A DNA stretch of 64,000 bases from Elymus sibiricus. Its lineage: Eukaryota > Streptophyta > Magnoliopsida > Poales > Poaceae. Made by a program: the position numbers and the translations under genes. Positions 34,430-44,738 of this stretch are shown in pieces (position 1 is the stretch's first letter; each line of letters opens with the position of its first letter). The notes beneath the pieces were generated by a model. That model was not told the DNA's origin and made no database searches. It was given only the letters and a program-made list of their open reading frames with translations. The DNA lies in contig CM077666.1 of assembly GCA_039707655.1 (NCBI GenBank), positions 400,415,886-400,479,885 on the forward strand, given 5' to 3'.

Positions 34430-34577
34430 TACACCATTTGTAAACAAATATAAGACGTTTTAGGCCAAGTGGCCCAAAATGAAATATAAGACGTTTTAGG
34501 CCAAGTGGCCCAAAACAAAACATATGACGTTTTAGGCCTAGTGGTCTAAAACCTCTTATATTTGTTTACAAAGGGAG
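34430..34577. mobile_element. Stowaway-type MITE with internal tandem duplication
   Basis: The terminal inverted sequences 'gtaaacaaatataagacgtttta' (left, from about 34439) and 'taaaacctcttatatttgtttac' (right), with the end 'aagggagtat', match the common Triticeae Stowaway design ending in GGGAGTA. Inside, an 'ataagacgttttaggccaagtggccc' segment of about 40 bp is repeated three times. Confidence 0.65.
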
Positions 34578-34689
34578 TATAACTGACTGAATGGACCAAT
34601 CCACTAGGTGCGTTTGGGCTCCCCTCAAAAAAAAAAAGGTGCGTTCGAGTACGCGGCCGATGAGTATCCCACGCATTACGCGCGGGACA

Positions 34690-36267
34690 TGAGGTCTCAC
34701 TTATTTTCGACAGATTGGAGTGGCCTTACTTACAGGCTATCATGGCTAAGTTGGGGTTTGCTCAGGCATGGATTGACATAGTGATGGGGATGGTCTCCTC
34801 AGTATCTTTTTTCAGTTCTATTTAATGGGGAGAAGCTTGGCAGTTTTAAGCCGACAAGAGGTATCAGGCAGGGAGATCCAATCTCCCCCTACCTTTTCTT
34901 GATTGCAGCAGAGTGCCTTTCGTGCCACTTGAATTCCAGTTCCCAGTCATCATTGTTGCCCGGTGTAAAGGTGGCTCCTACGACTCCGTCCATAAACCAT
35001 CTTTTATTCGCAGATGACAGCCTGTTGCTTTTCAAGTCAAGTGTGGAGGGAGCAAATGCAGTATCAAACCTACTGGAATCATATTGTGGAGCTTCTGGCA
35101 GAGGATAAATCGTGAGAAATCTTCTATCTTCTTTAGTAAAGGGTGTCCTCAACCTTTGCGAGACGGTATGAAAGATATACTACAAGTCCAGAATGAGTCC
35201 TTGACAGATCTTTGGGTATGCCTACTGATGTGTGTCACTCAAAAAATGGCACTTTCAAATACCTCACGGATAGGGTGTGGTACAAGGTCAAGGGTTGGAT
35301 GGAGAAACTTTTGTCTGCGGCGGGAAAAGAGGTTCTCATCAAATCTGTAGCCCAGGCAATTCCAGTATACTCTTTGTCGTGCTTCAGACTCCCTAGAGGA
35401 CTGTGTGTTAAGATAACATCTATTATACGCCAGGTTTGGTGGGGGAGCAAGAGAGGAAAACGAAAACCATGTTGGGTCGCTTGGGACATTATGGTACAGC
35501 CAAAATTCATGGGAGGTTTGGGCTTCCGGGACCTCGAGATATTTAATTTGGCCTTACTTGCAAGGCAAGCATGGAGAGTGTTGAATGATCCATATTCTTT
35601 GAGTGCACAAATTTTGAAAGCCGTTCACTTTCAAGGATCTTGTCTGATGGAAGTTGAACTAGGATCTCACCCTTCTCAGATTTGGAGAGCTATTTTGGAT
35701 GGGCGCGACATATTATCTCAAGGAATTATCAGGAGGACTGGAGATGGTGAGTCCACACATATTTGGGAGCAGAACTGGATTCCGAGGAATAGCTACAAAC
35801 GCCCCATTGCATCCTTAGTCCAAAACCCGCCGATCCGAGTGGCAGAGCTTATTGAGAGTTCTACCGCATCATGGAGGGAGGATGTTGTTTGCTCGGTATT
35901 CACGCCTTTTGATGCAGAAGCCATTCTAAAAATTCCACTGTGTAACAGGAGAATCACAAATTTTTGGGGATGGAATGAGGAGAAGCGGGGTTTTCATACG
36001 GTTCGCTTGGCTTACCGTATGATTGTGAGAACTAAGCTCGAGAGGGAAGGATGGCTAGAGGAGAGGAAAAGTTCGTCTCACATTGCTACAGATCGCAGCG
36101 ACTGGAATTCCATCTGGCAAGTGCAAGTGCCGTCGAAGGTAAGAGTATTTTTATGGCGCCTTGCTCAGCACTCAATCCCGTTCGGCGAAGTTCTCCAGCG
36201 TCGAAACATGGATACCACAGGAGCGTGTGCACTCTGTGGAGCCCACGATACTTGGCGCCATGCCCTC
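34690..36267 (+). pseudogene. LINE (L1-type) reverse transcriptase region, piece 1
   Basis: Conceptual translation gives RT motifs in order: 'GIRQGDPISPYLF' (about 34860), then 'FADDSLL' with the catalytic aspartate pair at 35007-35018. A long C-terminal frame (35212-36267) includes the zinc-binding domain that ends plant LINE RTs (CALCGAHDTWRHA). The protein would copy LINE RNA at a nicked target. The frame is broken near 35100 and 35210, and the 5' part (endonuclease, ORF1) is absent, so this is a 5'-truncated, decayed copy. The 3.5-kb LTR element interrupts it at 36267. Confidence 0.85.
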
Positions 36268-36574
36268 TGTTAGGGAGCCTATGCTGGGCCCTACTGGGCT
36301 GGTGTTTGCGGCGTCGATGGGCTCAGCCCAATTGCTATCACCAGCAGGCAGCTACAAATACACAAAGACAGTCAACGAGCAGAGCATCCAGGATGGATCA
36401 CGAACAGGCAAACGGCGGCTCTCTCCTCCCACCTCGGCTCTAATCCCCTGCTCCTCTTCTTGCTTCTTCCTTTCCAACACACTTGTGCGTGTATCCGGTT
36501 GTAATTGATCCTATTAGCTACTCTGAATTCCCACCGAGCAATACATCAGAGAGTGATTCCGGTAGTAGCTAACA
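36268..36574 (+). repeat. 5' LTR of the 3.5-kb element
   Basis: The LTR is 307 bp, TGTTAG...CTAACA, identical in length to 39470-39776. A TATA-like 'ctacaaatacac' lies near 36350. Confidence 0.9.
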
Positions 36575-36576
36575 CT

Positions 36577-36590
36577 TGGTATTCAGAGCC
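36577..36590 (+). other. Variant primer-binding site of the 3.5-kb element
   Basis: TGGTATTCAGAGCC is the usual initiator-Met PBS with one extra T. The additional base would bulge in the tRNA duplex. Confidence 0.6.
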
Positions 36591-36639
36591 AACAAATTTT
36601 CCCCAAATTTTTTTCCCCACCACCGTCGTCGATCTGGCG

Positions 36640-38976
36640 ATGGAGCCGGTGACCAAGCAGGACCTGAAGGATCTCCTGATGGAGTTCCGAGAGGAGTTCC
36701 GACGGGGCATCAGGGAGGCTATCGCGGCTGGGTTCGGCAACTCGAAGCCGGCGCTCGAGCAGGCGACCACCCCGGCTGCTTCGCAGTTGCTCTCCACCGA
36801 CGCACCTGCTTCACCCACAACCATCGTAGACGTAGTCCCCGTGCTCGCTGCCTCGTCTGCAAGCGCCAAGTCCCTCGACTTTGATGCCATGGACGTCGCT
36901 GCTCCGACGCCCACAAGCTGTTTGACAGATGGCCTCAACCACAATGCCGATGGAGACGACCACATGGCAGCGTGGCAGGCTACTTGGAGTGTGCCTACAA
37001 TCTTCACCATGCCGCAGGAGGCCTCACCAACACTCTGGCTTTGGTTGTTCGTCGCCCTCGAGCTGGACATTAAGGCGCCTGCACGGTGTTTGATGCGTGT
37101 TCATGTCAAAGACTCATCTGCGGAGACGCACAAGTTCACTCATGGCACTCTTCTCGATGTTGGCTCGACTGCCACCTCAGTCAAGGCTGTACACTCCGAG
37201 CCTAGGCCGCTGCCATGGCCATCCTTCGCCAGCAGCCAGGGGGCTGGTTTGCGAAATCTTGGCAATACGTGCTACCTGAACTCGGTTTTGCCTCTGGCCA
37301 CCAGCTCTAGTGACATCGTCGAGATTGATATCATGTGTTGGGTGCCATCTATTCCTGGAGAGATAATGGGCAGCAGTGTTGCGCAGCCGCCATGGCCGCC
37401 ACCACAAATTGCTATCACCTGGTTGTCATGTAAAGGCATTTACTCTTGGAGGCAGATTGAGTTGAAATCATGGCCCGATGAACGACAACATCAGTGTTGT
37501 GGAGTTATGCACCCCCGGCCACCACTTCAAGGATTTGGTGGGAATTTACCACTTGATGAGTTACAGGAAATCTTCGGTAATGCTACTGGCTATGAATTGC
37601 AAGAGTGTAGTTGCAATGGCCCTAGAGGAACAAATCATGCCACTCCGGAGTCACAAATGCTGCATTTACTCGGTAATCTCTCTTTCTCTACTGGTTGTCT
37701 CACTGCGAAAGATCAGTGCAACGCTAATGTACAGCATGCCGGTGTGTTTTCTTGTGCTCTGCTTTGGCATGAACAACATAACATGGAAATTGCTCTGCAA
37801 GTCCTTGTCTATGGTTCAGTCCTGACATTGTTTTCGAGTGCTTCTCCACATAGTTTTCGTGTGGCAGAATTACGAGAGGATGGAAGTCAGTTGAAGTGTA
37901 CAGGGCTCACGCAATGTCTGACTGGAGAACTTTTCGTGGAGGTTGCCATCAGCCATAATATTGGAATTCACTATTTTCTGGAAATTTATAATCAAGAGGA
38001 GCCGTTCTCTTGTTTTGGTACTGAGTGTGTTCAACCTAGGGGGTGGTTCTCTGCTGGAACTAAGTGCAGGAATTACCCAGGAAGTATTCGGCATGCTGCA
38101 AGCAAACATTTGGCAATTGTTTTAGTGCTTGGGTTTGGTTACAAGCCTAATTCTAATGGTTTCAGCCCTATTCAAGATGGCATCCCAGGTGCATCAGATA
38201 TTCACCTGTATGCAGAGAAGCAACAAGACCGGGTAGGAGAATTATCTATGGAAGGAACTAAGTCTTGTACAGCTTGTACTCTCATCAACTTTTTTCTCCT
38301 AGAGGAAGCTGAATACTGTTGGATTCCCTGTTCAAGTGCTGAAAACTGTACCTGTGTGGAGGCTGACTTGAATTTTTACTTGGAGACACTAGCATCGGGG
38401 AGAAAGCACTGGAAAACAATCCATTTCAACTCATGCTGGGGAGTTCGGTCAGTTCAGGACCAGTGGTACTATTTGTGGTATTTAGAATTTTACAATGAAG
38501 AAAAGGTGGTCTCATGCTCATGCACCTCCAAGATGGGAATGATCTGGGATCCAGGCATTAAATCAGTATATACCGTTGGGATTCAGTGCCCATACTTCCT
38601 CCGCACTACTTTGAGCGGGTTATCTCAGCAGGTATTTGAACCTGATGGTCGATCCAGAGTAGAAGACTGCAATAATGTTGTACATCTGGAACTGTATCAT
38701 CATCAACCATCCCATACGGACACAGGGGCGAACTTGGTTATGACCATGGTGCAGCAGCACCTCATCCAGAATTTATATGGATTGTCCGTCTCCAACGGCA
38801 GCCCGACAAATTTCTTACGACCGCTACATCAAACTTGGGATCCAGGAGGGTTTCTCTCCTCCAGCAGCAATCTAATAATTTCTCAGCTCATTTCTGCTGA
38901 TATGCGGGAATCTGACCTGCGCCACTACCATATGAGCATGTCTCGGGATCTTGGCGGGCTTGCATTGTTGCTATGA
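36640..38976 (+). CDS. 778-aa open frame in the 3.5-kb element, carrying a USP-type Cys-box
   Basis: The first ATG after the PBS is at 36640; the frame stays open to TGA at 38974-38976. Residues 1-35 ('TKQDLKDLLMEFREEFRRG') look like an amphipathic gag-type start. An Ala/Ser/Pro-rich stretch follows. Residues about 201-217 read 'GAGLRNLGNTCYLNSVL', the catalytic Cys-box of ubiquitin-specific proteases, with Cys211 in the nucleophile position. I find no convincing USP His-box and the remainder (Cys-rich, Trp-rich) matches nothing I recognise. Retroelements are known to transduce host transcript pieces (maize Bs1 is an example). Alternatively the frame may be open by chance and the motif a captured fragment. 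Deubiquitinase activity should not be assumed. Confidence 0.5.
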   Translation: MEPVTKQDLKDLLMEFREEFRRGIREAIAAGFGNSKPALEQATTPAASQLLSTDAPASPTTIVDVVPVLAASSASAKSLDFDAMDVAAPTPTSCLTDGLNHNADGDDHMAAWQATWSVPTIFTMPQEASPTLWLWLFVALELDIKAPARCLMRVHVKDSSAETHKFTHGTLLDVGSTATSVKAVHSEPRPLPWPSFASSQGAGLRNLGNTCYLNSVLPLATSSSDIVEIDIMCWVPSIPGEIMGSSVAQPPWPPPQIAITWLSCKGIYSWRQIELKSWPDERQHQCCGVMHPRPPLQGFGGNLPLDELQEIFGNATGYELQECSCNGPRGTNHATPESQMLHLLGNLSFSTGCLTAKDQCNANVQHAGVFSCALLWHEQHNMEIALQVLVYGSVLTLFSSASPHSFRVAELREDGSQLKCTGLTQCLTGELFVEVAISHNIGIHYFLEIYNQEEPFSCFGTECVQPRGWFSAGTKCRNYPGSIRHAASKHLAIVLVLGFGYKPNSNGFSPIQDGIPGASDIHLYAEKQQDRVGELSMEGTKSCTACTLINFFLLEEAEYCWIPCSSAENCTCVEADLNFYLETLASGRKHWKTIHFNSCWGVRSVQDQWYYLWYLEFYNEEKVVSCSCTSKMGMIWDPGIKSVYTVGIQCPYFLRTTLSGLSQQVFEPDGRSRVEDCNNVVHLELYHHQPSHTDTGANLVMTMVQQHLIQNLYGLSVSNGSPTNFLRPLHQTWDPGGFLSSSSNLIISQLISADMRESDLRHYHMSMSRDLGGLALLL

Positions 38977-39469
38977 CCGGCATTGGCCCGACGAGCAGTC
39001 TTTCAAGGAAGGAGGTGTGCTGTGATCTTAGTTGCCCACCACCCAGCCCAGAACAGTTCCATTCACTTCATCGGCTGTTGAGGCTCCAGTGGACTCAAGG
39101 TACTGCAAGTTCCATGGGATCCTGGTGGCTGGGAATTTTTCGAGTACTCCATGCTGTCCGAAGCTAAAGGAGGGAGGAACATCAAGTTCAGAGTCTATTG
39201 CGTCGACCAGTTTTTCTGCTTCGACCTCACTTTCTCCTCGCAGCAAGTCCCGGTCGACCACAAGTTCTACTTCGACTTCGATGTATTCCGTGCCGACAAC
39301 GAGTACTACCTTGACGATGGCCCCTTCTTTGACCTTGCTCAAGTCTACTTCGCCAATGGCTACCACCACGACTATATCAGTACCAAGGAATGTAGTGTAT
39401 CAAATGGGACCCAGGCGGCAAGGGGTCGGCATCGGCTTGGGGTCAAGCCGAGTTTCAAGGAGGGAGGCG
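38977..39469 (+). mobile_element. 3' untranslated part of the 3.5-kb element
   Basis: This is mostly non-coding, with a 164-codon frame entering the LTR. It contains Asp/Phe-rich 'tcgacttcgat'-type repeats near 39220-39300 and ends at the polypurine tract. No pol motif is seen. Confidence 0.5.
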
Positions 39470-39776
39470 TGTTAGGGAGCCTATGCTGGGCCCTACTGGG
39501 CTGGTGTTTGCGGCGTCGATGGGCTCAGCCCAATTGCTATCACCAGCAGGCAGCTACAAATACACAAAGACAGTCAACGAGCAGAGCATCCAGGATGGAT
39601 CACGAACAGGCAAACGGCGGCTCTCTCCTCCCACCTCGGCTCTAATCCCCTGCCCCTCTTCTTGCTTCTTCCTTTCCAGCACACTTGTGCGTGTATCCGG
39701 TTGTAATTGATCCTATTAGCTACTCTGAGTTCCCACTGAGCAATACATCAGCGAGTGATTCCGGTAGTAGCTAACA
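39470..39776 (+). repeat. 3' LTR of the 3.5-kb element
   Basis: The LTR is 307 bp, with about six substitutions relative to 36268-36574. It is followed by the CCCTC duplication. Confidence 0.9.
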
Positions 39777-39781
39777 CCCTC

Positions 39782-39930
39782 TTGGGCTGCCCTATGTCCA
39801 GATGCACGTGGGGCTTATCATCTGATCAAGTGATCGAACAAATCAGTATGAACCAGGAGGAGAATGCAAGGACCTGGATCTTCAATATGCATGAAAAGCT
39901 ACAGAATGATGATTTTGTCCGGCTCGTTGT
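39782..39930 (+). pseudogene. LINE, piece 2 (end of zinc-binding domain and linker)
   Basis: This resumes the LINE frame after the LTR element: 'LGCPMSRCTW' completes the Cys motif begun at 36225-36262, followed by a charged linker. It is interrupted at 39930 by the Copia element. Confidence 0.75.
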
Positions 39931-41941
39931 TGTAGGAGATATGCCCTAGAGGCAATAATAAATGTTATTGATTATCTCCCTGTTCATAATTAGGTTTATG
40001 TTCCATGCTATAACTGCTATGGTTCTCGAGTCTACAATAACCACGAGGCTCGGAGGAAGACTCATATGCACGTGTGGGATAATAAACGGTAAAATGTATT
40101 CCTAGTCAAGCCTCTATGACTGGCTCAAGTATTGCATGATGATCCTGTTTTCCTGATCATGGGCATGGCTATGCCGGCAATTTTGAGGGCACAATTGTTG
40201 GTAGAACACTTGTGTTGAATCGACCCGATTGATGTTATGCTATGAGATACATTCGTCATAAGTTTATGGTTAATAACACAGAGAAGTTAATGTTTGCATA
40301 ATTCCTTAGACCATGAGAGTGTCGAGTTTCTTCATGCTTGCTTCATGAACTTTGGGGTTTGTTAAACGTCATCCGTAAATGGGTGGCTATTACGGCGGCT
40401 TACGGGTTCATGGAAAAGTATGTCAAGGGACTTGATAGCTCAAGATTGGGATTTGCTCCTCCGACGATGGAGAGATATCTCTGGGCCCTCTCGGTGTTAC
40501 GGTATCCATCATCGTCTGGCCAGACACAGGGTGATTTGATCACAGGGATGCCGGAACACGGGAACGAGAAAAGAGAACAATACCGGTAACGAGGTAACTG
40601 GCATAGTGGACAAGTTGTTGATCCACGGGGATGCCTACATGTCTCACCTCGGGTATTTGTAACATATCGCGAAGCAACAGGAATAGCACACGGCAACTGG
40701 AGGTTCACTCGAATATTCATTCGTGTGGGTATAGGGGTCAATATGGGTGTCCACGGCTCCGATGTTGATCATTGATCGGAAAGTGTTCCGGGTCATGTCT
40801 ATACTTCACCGAACCTATAGGGTCACACGCTTAAGGGTCATCTATCTGCTGAATACTAGACGGGGAGTCTGAGAGAAATTCACCGAAAAAGTTTCGGACG
40901 AAACGGAAACGTTCCGGAGAGGATATCGGAATAGTTCCGGTAAAACTGAAAAGTTGTTTCAGAGGATACCATAAAGTCAGATTGGTTTCGGCACATGCTT
41001 GATAATTCTTGGAGGGTGCCAGAATCATTCTGGAAACTTTCTGGAATTTTCCGGGATGAAAACCGGAAATGTTCCGGAGCTGCCGGAACCGCTTCAGATG
41101 CTTTTCGCAGATGAAAATCACTAAACCGGAATTGTTCCGGATCGCATTGAAACTTATTTTAGTGGGTACTGGAATTGTTCTAAGCCCACATAAATATTTT
41201 CAGTTCGACCGGACGCTGAAAAATGTCGTCGTGAATAGTGAAATCAGATTTATGGATATGGTTGGAAGTTGGCTTTCCACAAATATCTTCCCAAGATATT
41301 TTGGGATGACATGGCATTTTGGATATGCCCATCCTACCCCTTGTTTTTCCTATAAATAGAGGGGAGGAGGCAGCCCCATATGCTTCATCCTTGCTCTCAC
41401 ATACACATGCCATGACATTTCTGGCTTCTCTCTCCCTCCCAGCGAAATAGTTTCGTAGAGCCGAAAGGCTGTCTGGGTTCCGGTGGGAACTAGTTCTGGA
41501 CGGCGAAGCCCTGCCGGATAGATGACACCGTATGTGTGCAACTCTGTAGAGAGATCGTAGTTTCGGTCTTAGTTCGAGAGTGCCTCCCGAAGGGCTGTCC
41601 GTGTGACCGTCCGAGTTTTGGAGGTCCTCCCGAAGGGCTGTCCGAGTGACAGTCCGAGTTTCGGAGGTCCTCCCGAAGGGCTGTCCGCGACACCGTCCGG
41701 GGGACTGTGCGACCGCCTCCCGGAGGGCTGTCCGCAGGGCAGATGAGGGTATACATCCTCGCGGTTGGGAGGTTGTAAAATCCTAGCTGCGGGGATCTGC
41801 ACCGCCGATCGTCATCGACTCTACTTCCGCTGCGCTACGAGTCGGTAACGAAAATGATCAAACCTTGTATGCAGTCTCCATAGTGGTCCTGGGCTGGTGC
41901 GTAGGTCGGAAAATTTTTGTTTTCTGCTGCGTTACCCTACA
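39931..41941 (+). repeat. 5' LTR of the Copia element
   Basis: The LTR is 2,011 bp. The TATA box (tataaata) is at 41351-41358 in a 'tcctataaatagagggg' context. Downstream, about 41580-41735, a run of 'ctcccgaagggctgtccg' units repeats four to five times in the leader. Confidence 0.92.
41580..41740. repeat. Tandem 'cccgaagggctgtccg' repeats in the Copia leader
   Basis: Four to five units at a spacing of about 35-50 bp each contain CCCGAAGGGCTGTCCG or close variants. The array is duplicated in the right LTR at 49085-49245. GGGCTGTCC/CCCGAAGGG could form RNA hairpins. Confidence 0.7.
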
Positions 41942-41942
41942 G

Positions 41943-41956
41943 TGGCATCAAGAGCC
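41943..41956 (+). other. Variant primer-binding site of the Copia element
   Basis: TGGCATCAAGAGCC starts one base after the LTR. It departs from the usual TGGTATCAGAGC by a T-to-C change and an inserted A. Confidence 0.6.
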
Positions 41957-44195
41957 GTGCTATGCGTAGATGCAGGTTGCGATCTAGAATACATAGAGAT
42001 GTATGGGTGTTGTACAATATAATTAGGTAGTAGATGAGATCTATTGCTGAAAATTATTTGTGCGGGTGACAGATGAAGTCTGTTACCCGATGTTCTTGTT
42101 GCTTCCCTAGAATTTGCGTTTGCTCAATCTCGAGACAGTATGGTGGAATTTCACAAAGTTCTGGCAATCCGCGATCCTGATTGATCAACGAAGTGCTTAT
42201 GTTCTTTGGGTTCCGCCATAGTCAAAAGAAAGATGAAATTCGCAGATGAAAGGGCATTGCAGATATGATCTGCACGGGGGTCATGCGTATGACGAAGTTT
42301 AGTATGGGGCTCGAGATTTAATTATCTCGTGTTTCATACACCCCGCGATGTTAATCTAGCGACTTGAATTATCATACTTGATGATAATACGTAGGTAGCT
42401 TCGGTTTGCTTCGAAACCTTAGGAGCCACGTAAAACAAGTTTTTGCATGAACCGATTAGAGGCGTCTAACTTGGTTTTGCAGGATGGTTTGCATGTGCAT
42501 ATGATGTGGTATAGCAGTGTTCATAATAATTTGATTATGTATGAGATGACTATATAATGTAAATTGATTAACATGATCTGCGTGTCATGATTCGGCATGA
42601 TGGCTGGAGCCATATGATTGCACTTTAATGACCTGCGTGTCAACCTTATGTAATGCACTTATTTTATTAGCTATAGAGATAGCAATATTATCTGGTGCAT
42701 CGACAAGGTGGTGGCAATCTTCGCGAAGGTGAACACCGACGCGAATGACCGGAGACGAAGAAATGAAAGACTTCTCCGTCAGAAAGGGCTATACCATATC
42801 ATGCTATTATGAATTGCCTGAGATGTTTATCCCTTATGATGCACCCTTCTTGATTGCGCGGTAGTCGCTTTTATTAGGGTGATCTCTCACAAAAATATCA
42901 AGTAGTTAGTGTTCTCCCAAGTGTAGCACCGTCTGAAATTCGTATCTTTTCGGGGTGCGCCATGTCCACATGGGTACGAACGAATCGAGAGGAATGAGGC
43001 GGGTGAGGTCAGACCTCGCAGCGAGATCACTTGGTTGTCTTGACGTTCTGGCTTGATCGTCCTGAGCTCGGAACACGCCCATCGAAAGATGAACAGGAGT
43101 CACATAGAGATGTGATCGGCATGTTTGCCCACCAATTGAAATTCTCGTCATCAGTGATGTCCACATCAATGGCGTTGAATTGAAATGTGGATCTTGTATC
43201 ACTCACAATCAATTATGAGAGATATTGATTTGAGTGGGAGCGCTCTGTAGAATTAATTCTTTTAATTCTCAGTGCAATTAATTTTGAACACTGTCTAAGT
43301 GTGATTTGCATAATAGTTATAGAATAATGGCTCGCGTTTCCACCTTCCCTATTAAAATTGAATAGCTGTTAAATATCTGGTTAAAACTTTACGATTGGTA
43401 ACGTAATGTGAGGATTGTCCTCTAGAGTGCCGAGAAGGACTTTGTCCTATCGCATACTTTTGGTATTCTCCCGCTAATGCTATGGATCATGTGACTCTCG
43501 TCCTTCGATCAAAAGCTAGAATTCCTTTTCAGTCAGGTGCAATACGTTTGCTTCCATGAGACCCGAACTTCGAAAGTTTGGATAGTTATGTGATATTCAT
43601 GGAATCTGAAAATCATTTTCAGAGACAGACAAAGGCTAAAAGATATGAGATATCCAAAGCAATGTTTGTTTGCAAGCTGTTAGTAAAGGAGTTTACTATG
43701 CATTAGACTGATAAGAGAGGGATCCAGGAGAACGCCTGTCATATGATGAAAGGTGAATAAAACAACAACTTAAAGAGAAAGGAAGTGTCCGAAGGGTGTT
43801 AGTGAAACTTTCACGCCTAGGAAGTCCGGGGCTATCGCCACTCTTAAGTTGGGTGATTCTTCTGAGAGTAGGAGAAATACTGAAAGTTAAAACTATTAGA
43901 AGTATAAAGGCAAAAGGAAAGGAGACTGGAATATCCAGCTCATGTATGAATGTCATACAGGTTTTTGATGTATAGAAGGCTGGTCAAAGATATAGTTCTT
44001 GGGAATTATGGTTAAACATGTTAATCACTAATTCTTGGGTATTGTGAGTTAATCACAAAGATACCCGCTAGATTGCATTCTGTTGCAACTTGATGTAAGA
44101 ACTACTATGGCCTGAAAGACTAGCCAGGAATGAGGTTTAGATACACGCAGGGAACATAGTAAATGTTACTAAGCCTTCCATAGGTGTATTCCCGA
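41957..44195 (+). mobile_element. Decayed 5' core of the Copia element
   Basis: This holds the gag position, but no frame longer than about 100 codons and no zinc knuckle is visible. It is AT-rich with scattered stops. It is treated as degraded gag/protease territory by position only. Confidence 0.5.
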
Positions 44196-44738
44196 TGTAT
44201 TTACTTTCATAAATCATTTTAGAGTTTTACACACTCTAGCCCATTGCATAAAGTATCTTGCAAGAAGGTTGTTCATAAGAGAACTTTTAATGTTCGGAGT
44301 TATGAATAACAAAAGGGCCATACTTTCATTATGAATGAGAAGTATGTTATGAATATTGATAATAATACATTACCTCTGTATTTACTTTCATAAATCATTT
44401 TAGAGTTTTACACACTCTAGCCCATTGCATAAAGTATCTTGCAAGAAGGTTGTTCATAAGAGAACTTTTAATGTTCGGAGTTATGAATAACAAAAGGGCC
44501 ATACTTTCATTATGAATGAGAAGTATGTTATGAATATTGATAATAATACATTACCTCTGTATTTACTTTCATAAATCATTTTAGAGTTTTACACACTCTA
44601 GCCCTTTGCATAAGGTATTTTGCAAGAAGGTTATTCATAAGAGAACTTTTGATGTTCGGTGTTATGAATAACATGAAGGGCCATGCTTCCATACAAGATG
44701 GGATGTATGTTATGAATATTGATGGAAATATGATACAT
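44196..44738. repeat. Three tandem copies of a 181-bp unit in the Copia core
   Basis: Units start with 'tgtatttactttcataaatc' at 44196, 44377 and 44558, so the period is exactly 181 bp. Copies 1 and 2 are nearly identical. Copy 3 has several substitutions. Confidence 0.93.

Larger units (their letters stand above)
36263..39781 (+). mobile_element. 3.5-kb LTR retrotransposon with a large unusual ORF; TSD CCCTC
   Basis: The LTRs are both 307 bp (36268-36574 and 39470-39776), starting TGTTAGGGAG and ending CTAACA. A perfect CCCTC duplication flanks them (36263-36267, 39777-39781). The PBS-like TTGGTATTCAGAGCC follows the left LTR and the purine tract 'aaggagggaggcg' precedes the right. The LTRs differ at about 6 sites by eye. 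The core has one 778-codon frame and no RT, integrase or RNase H. It must be mobilised in trans. It sits inside the LINE's zinc-binding domain. Confidence 0.88.

Noticed and set aside
36640..38976. Annotating the 778-codon frame as a functional deubiquitinase
   Set aside because: Only the Cys-box is visible, no His-box, and the frame lies wholly within an LTR element.
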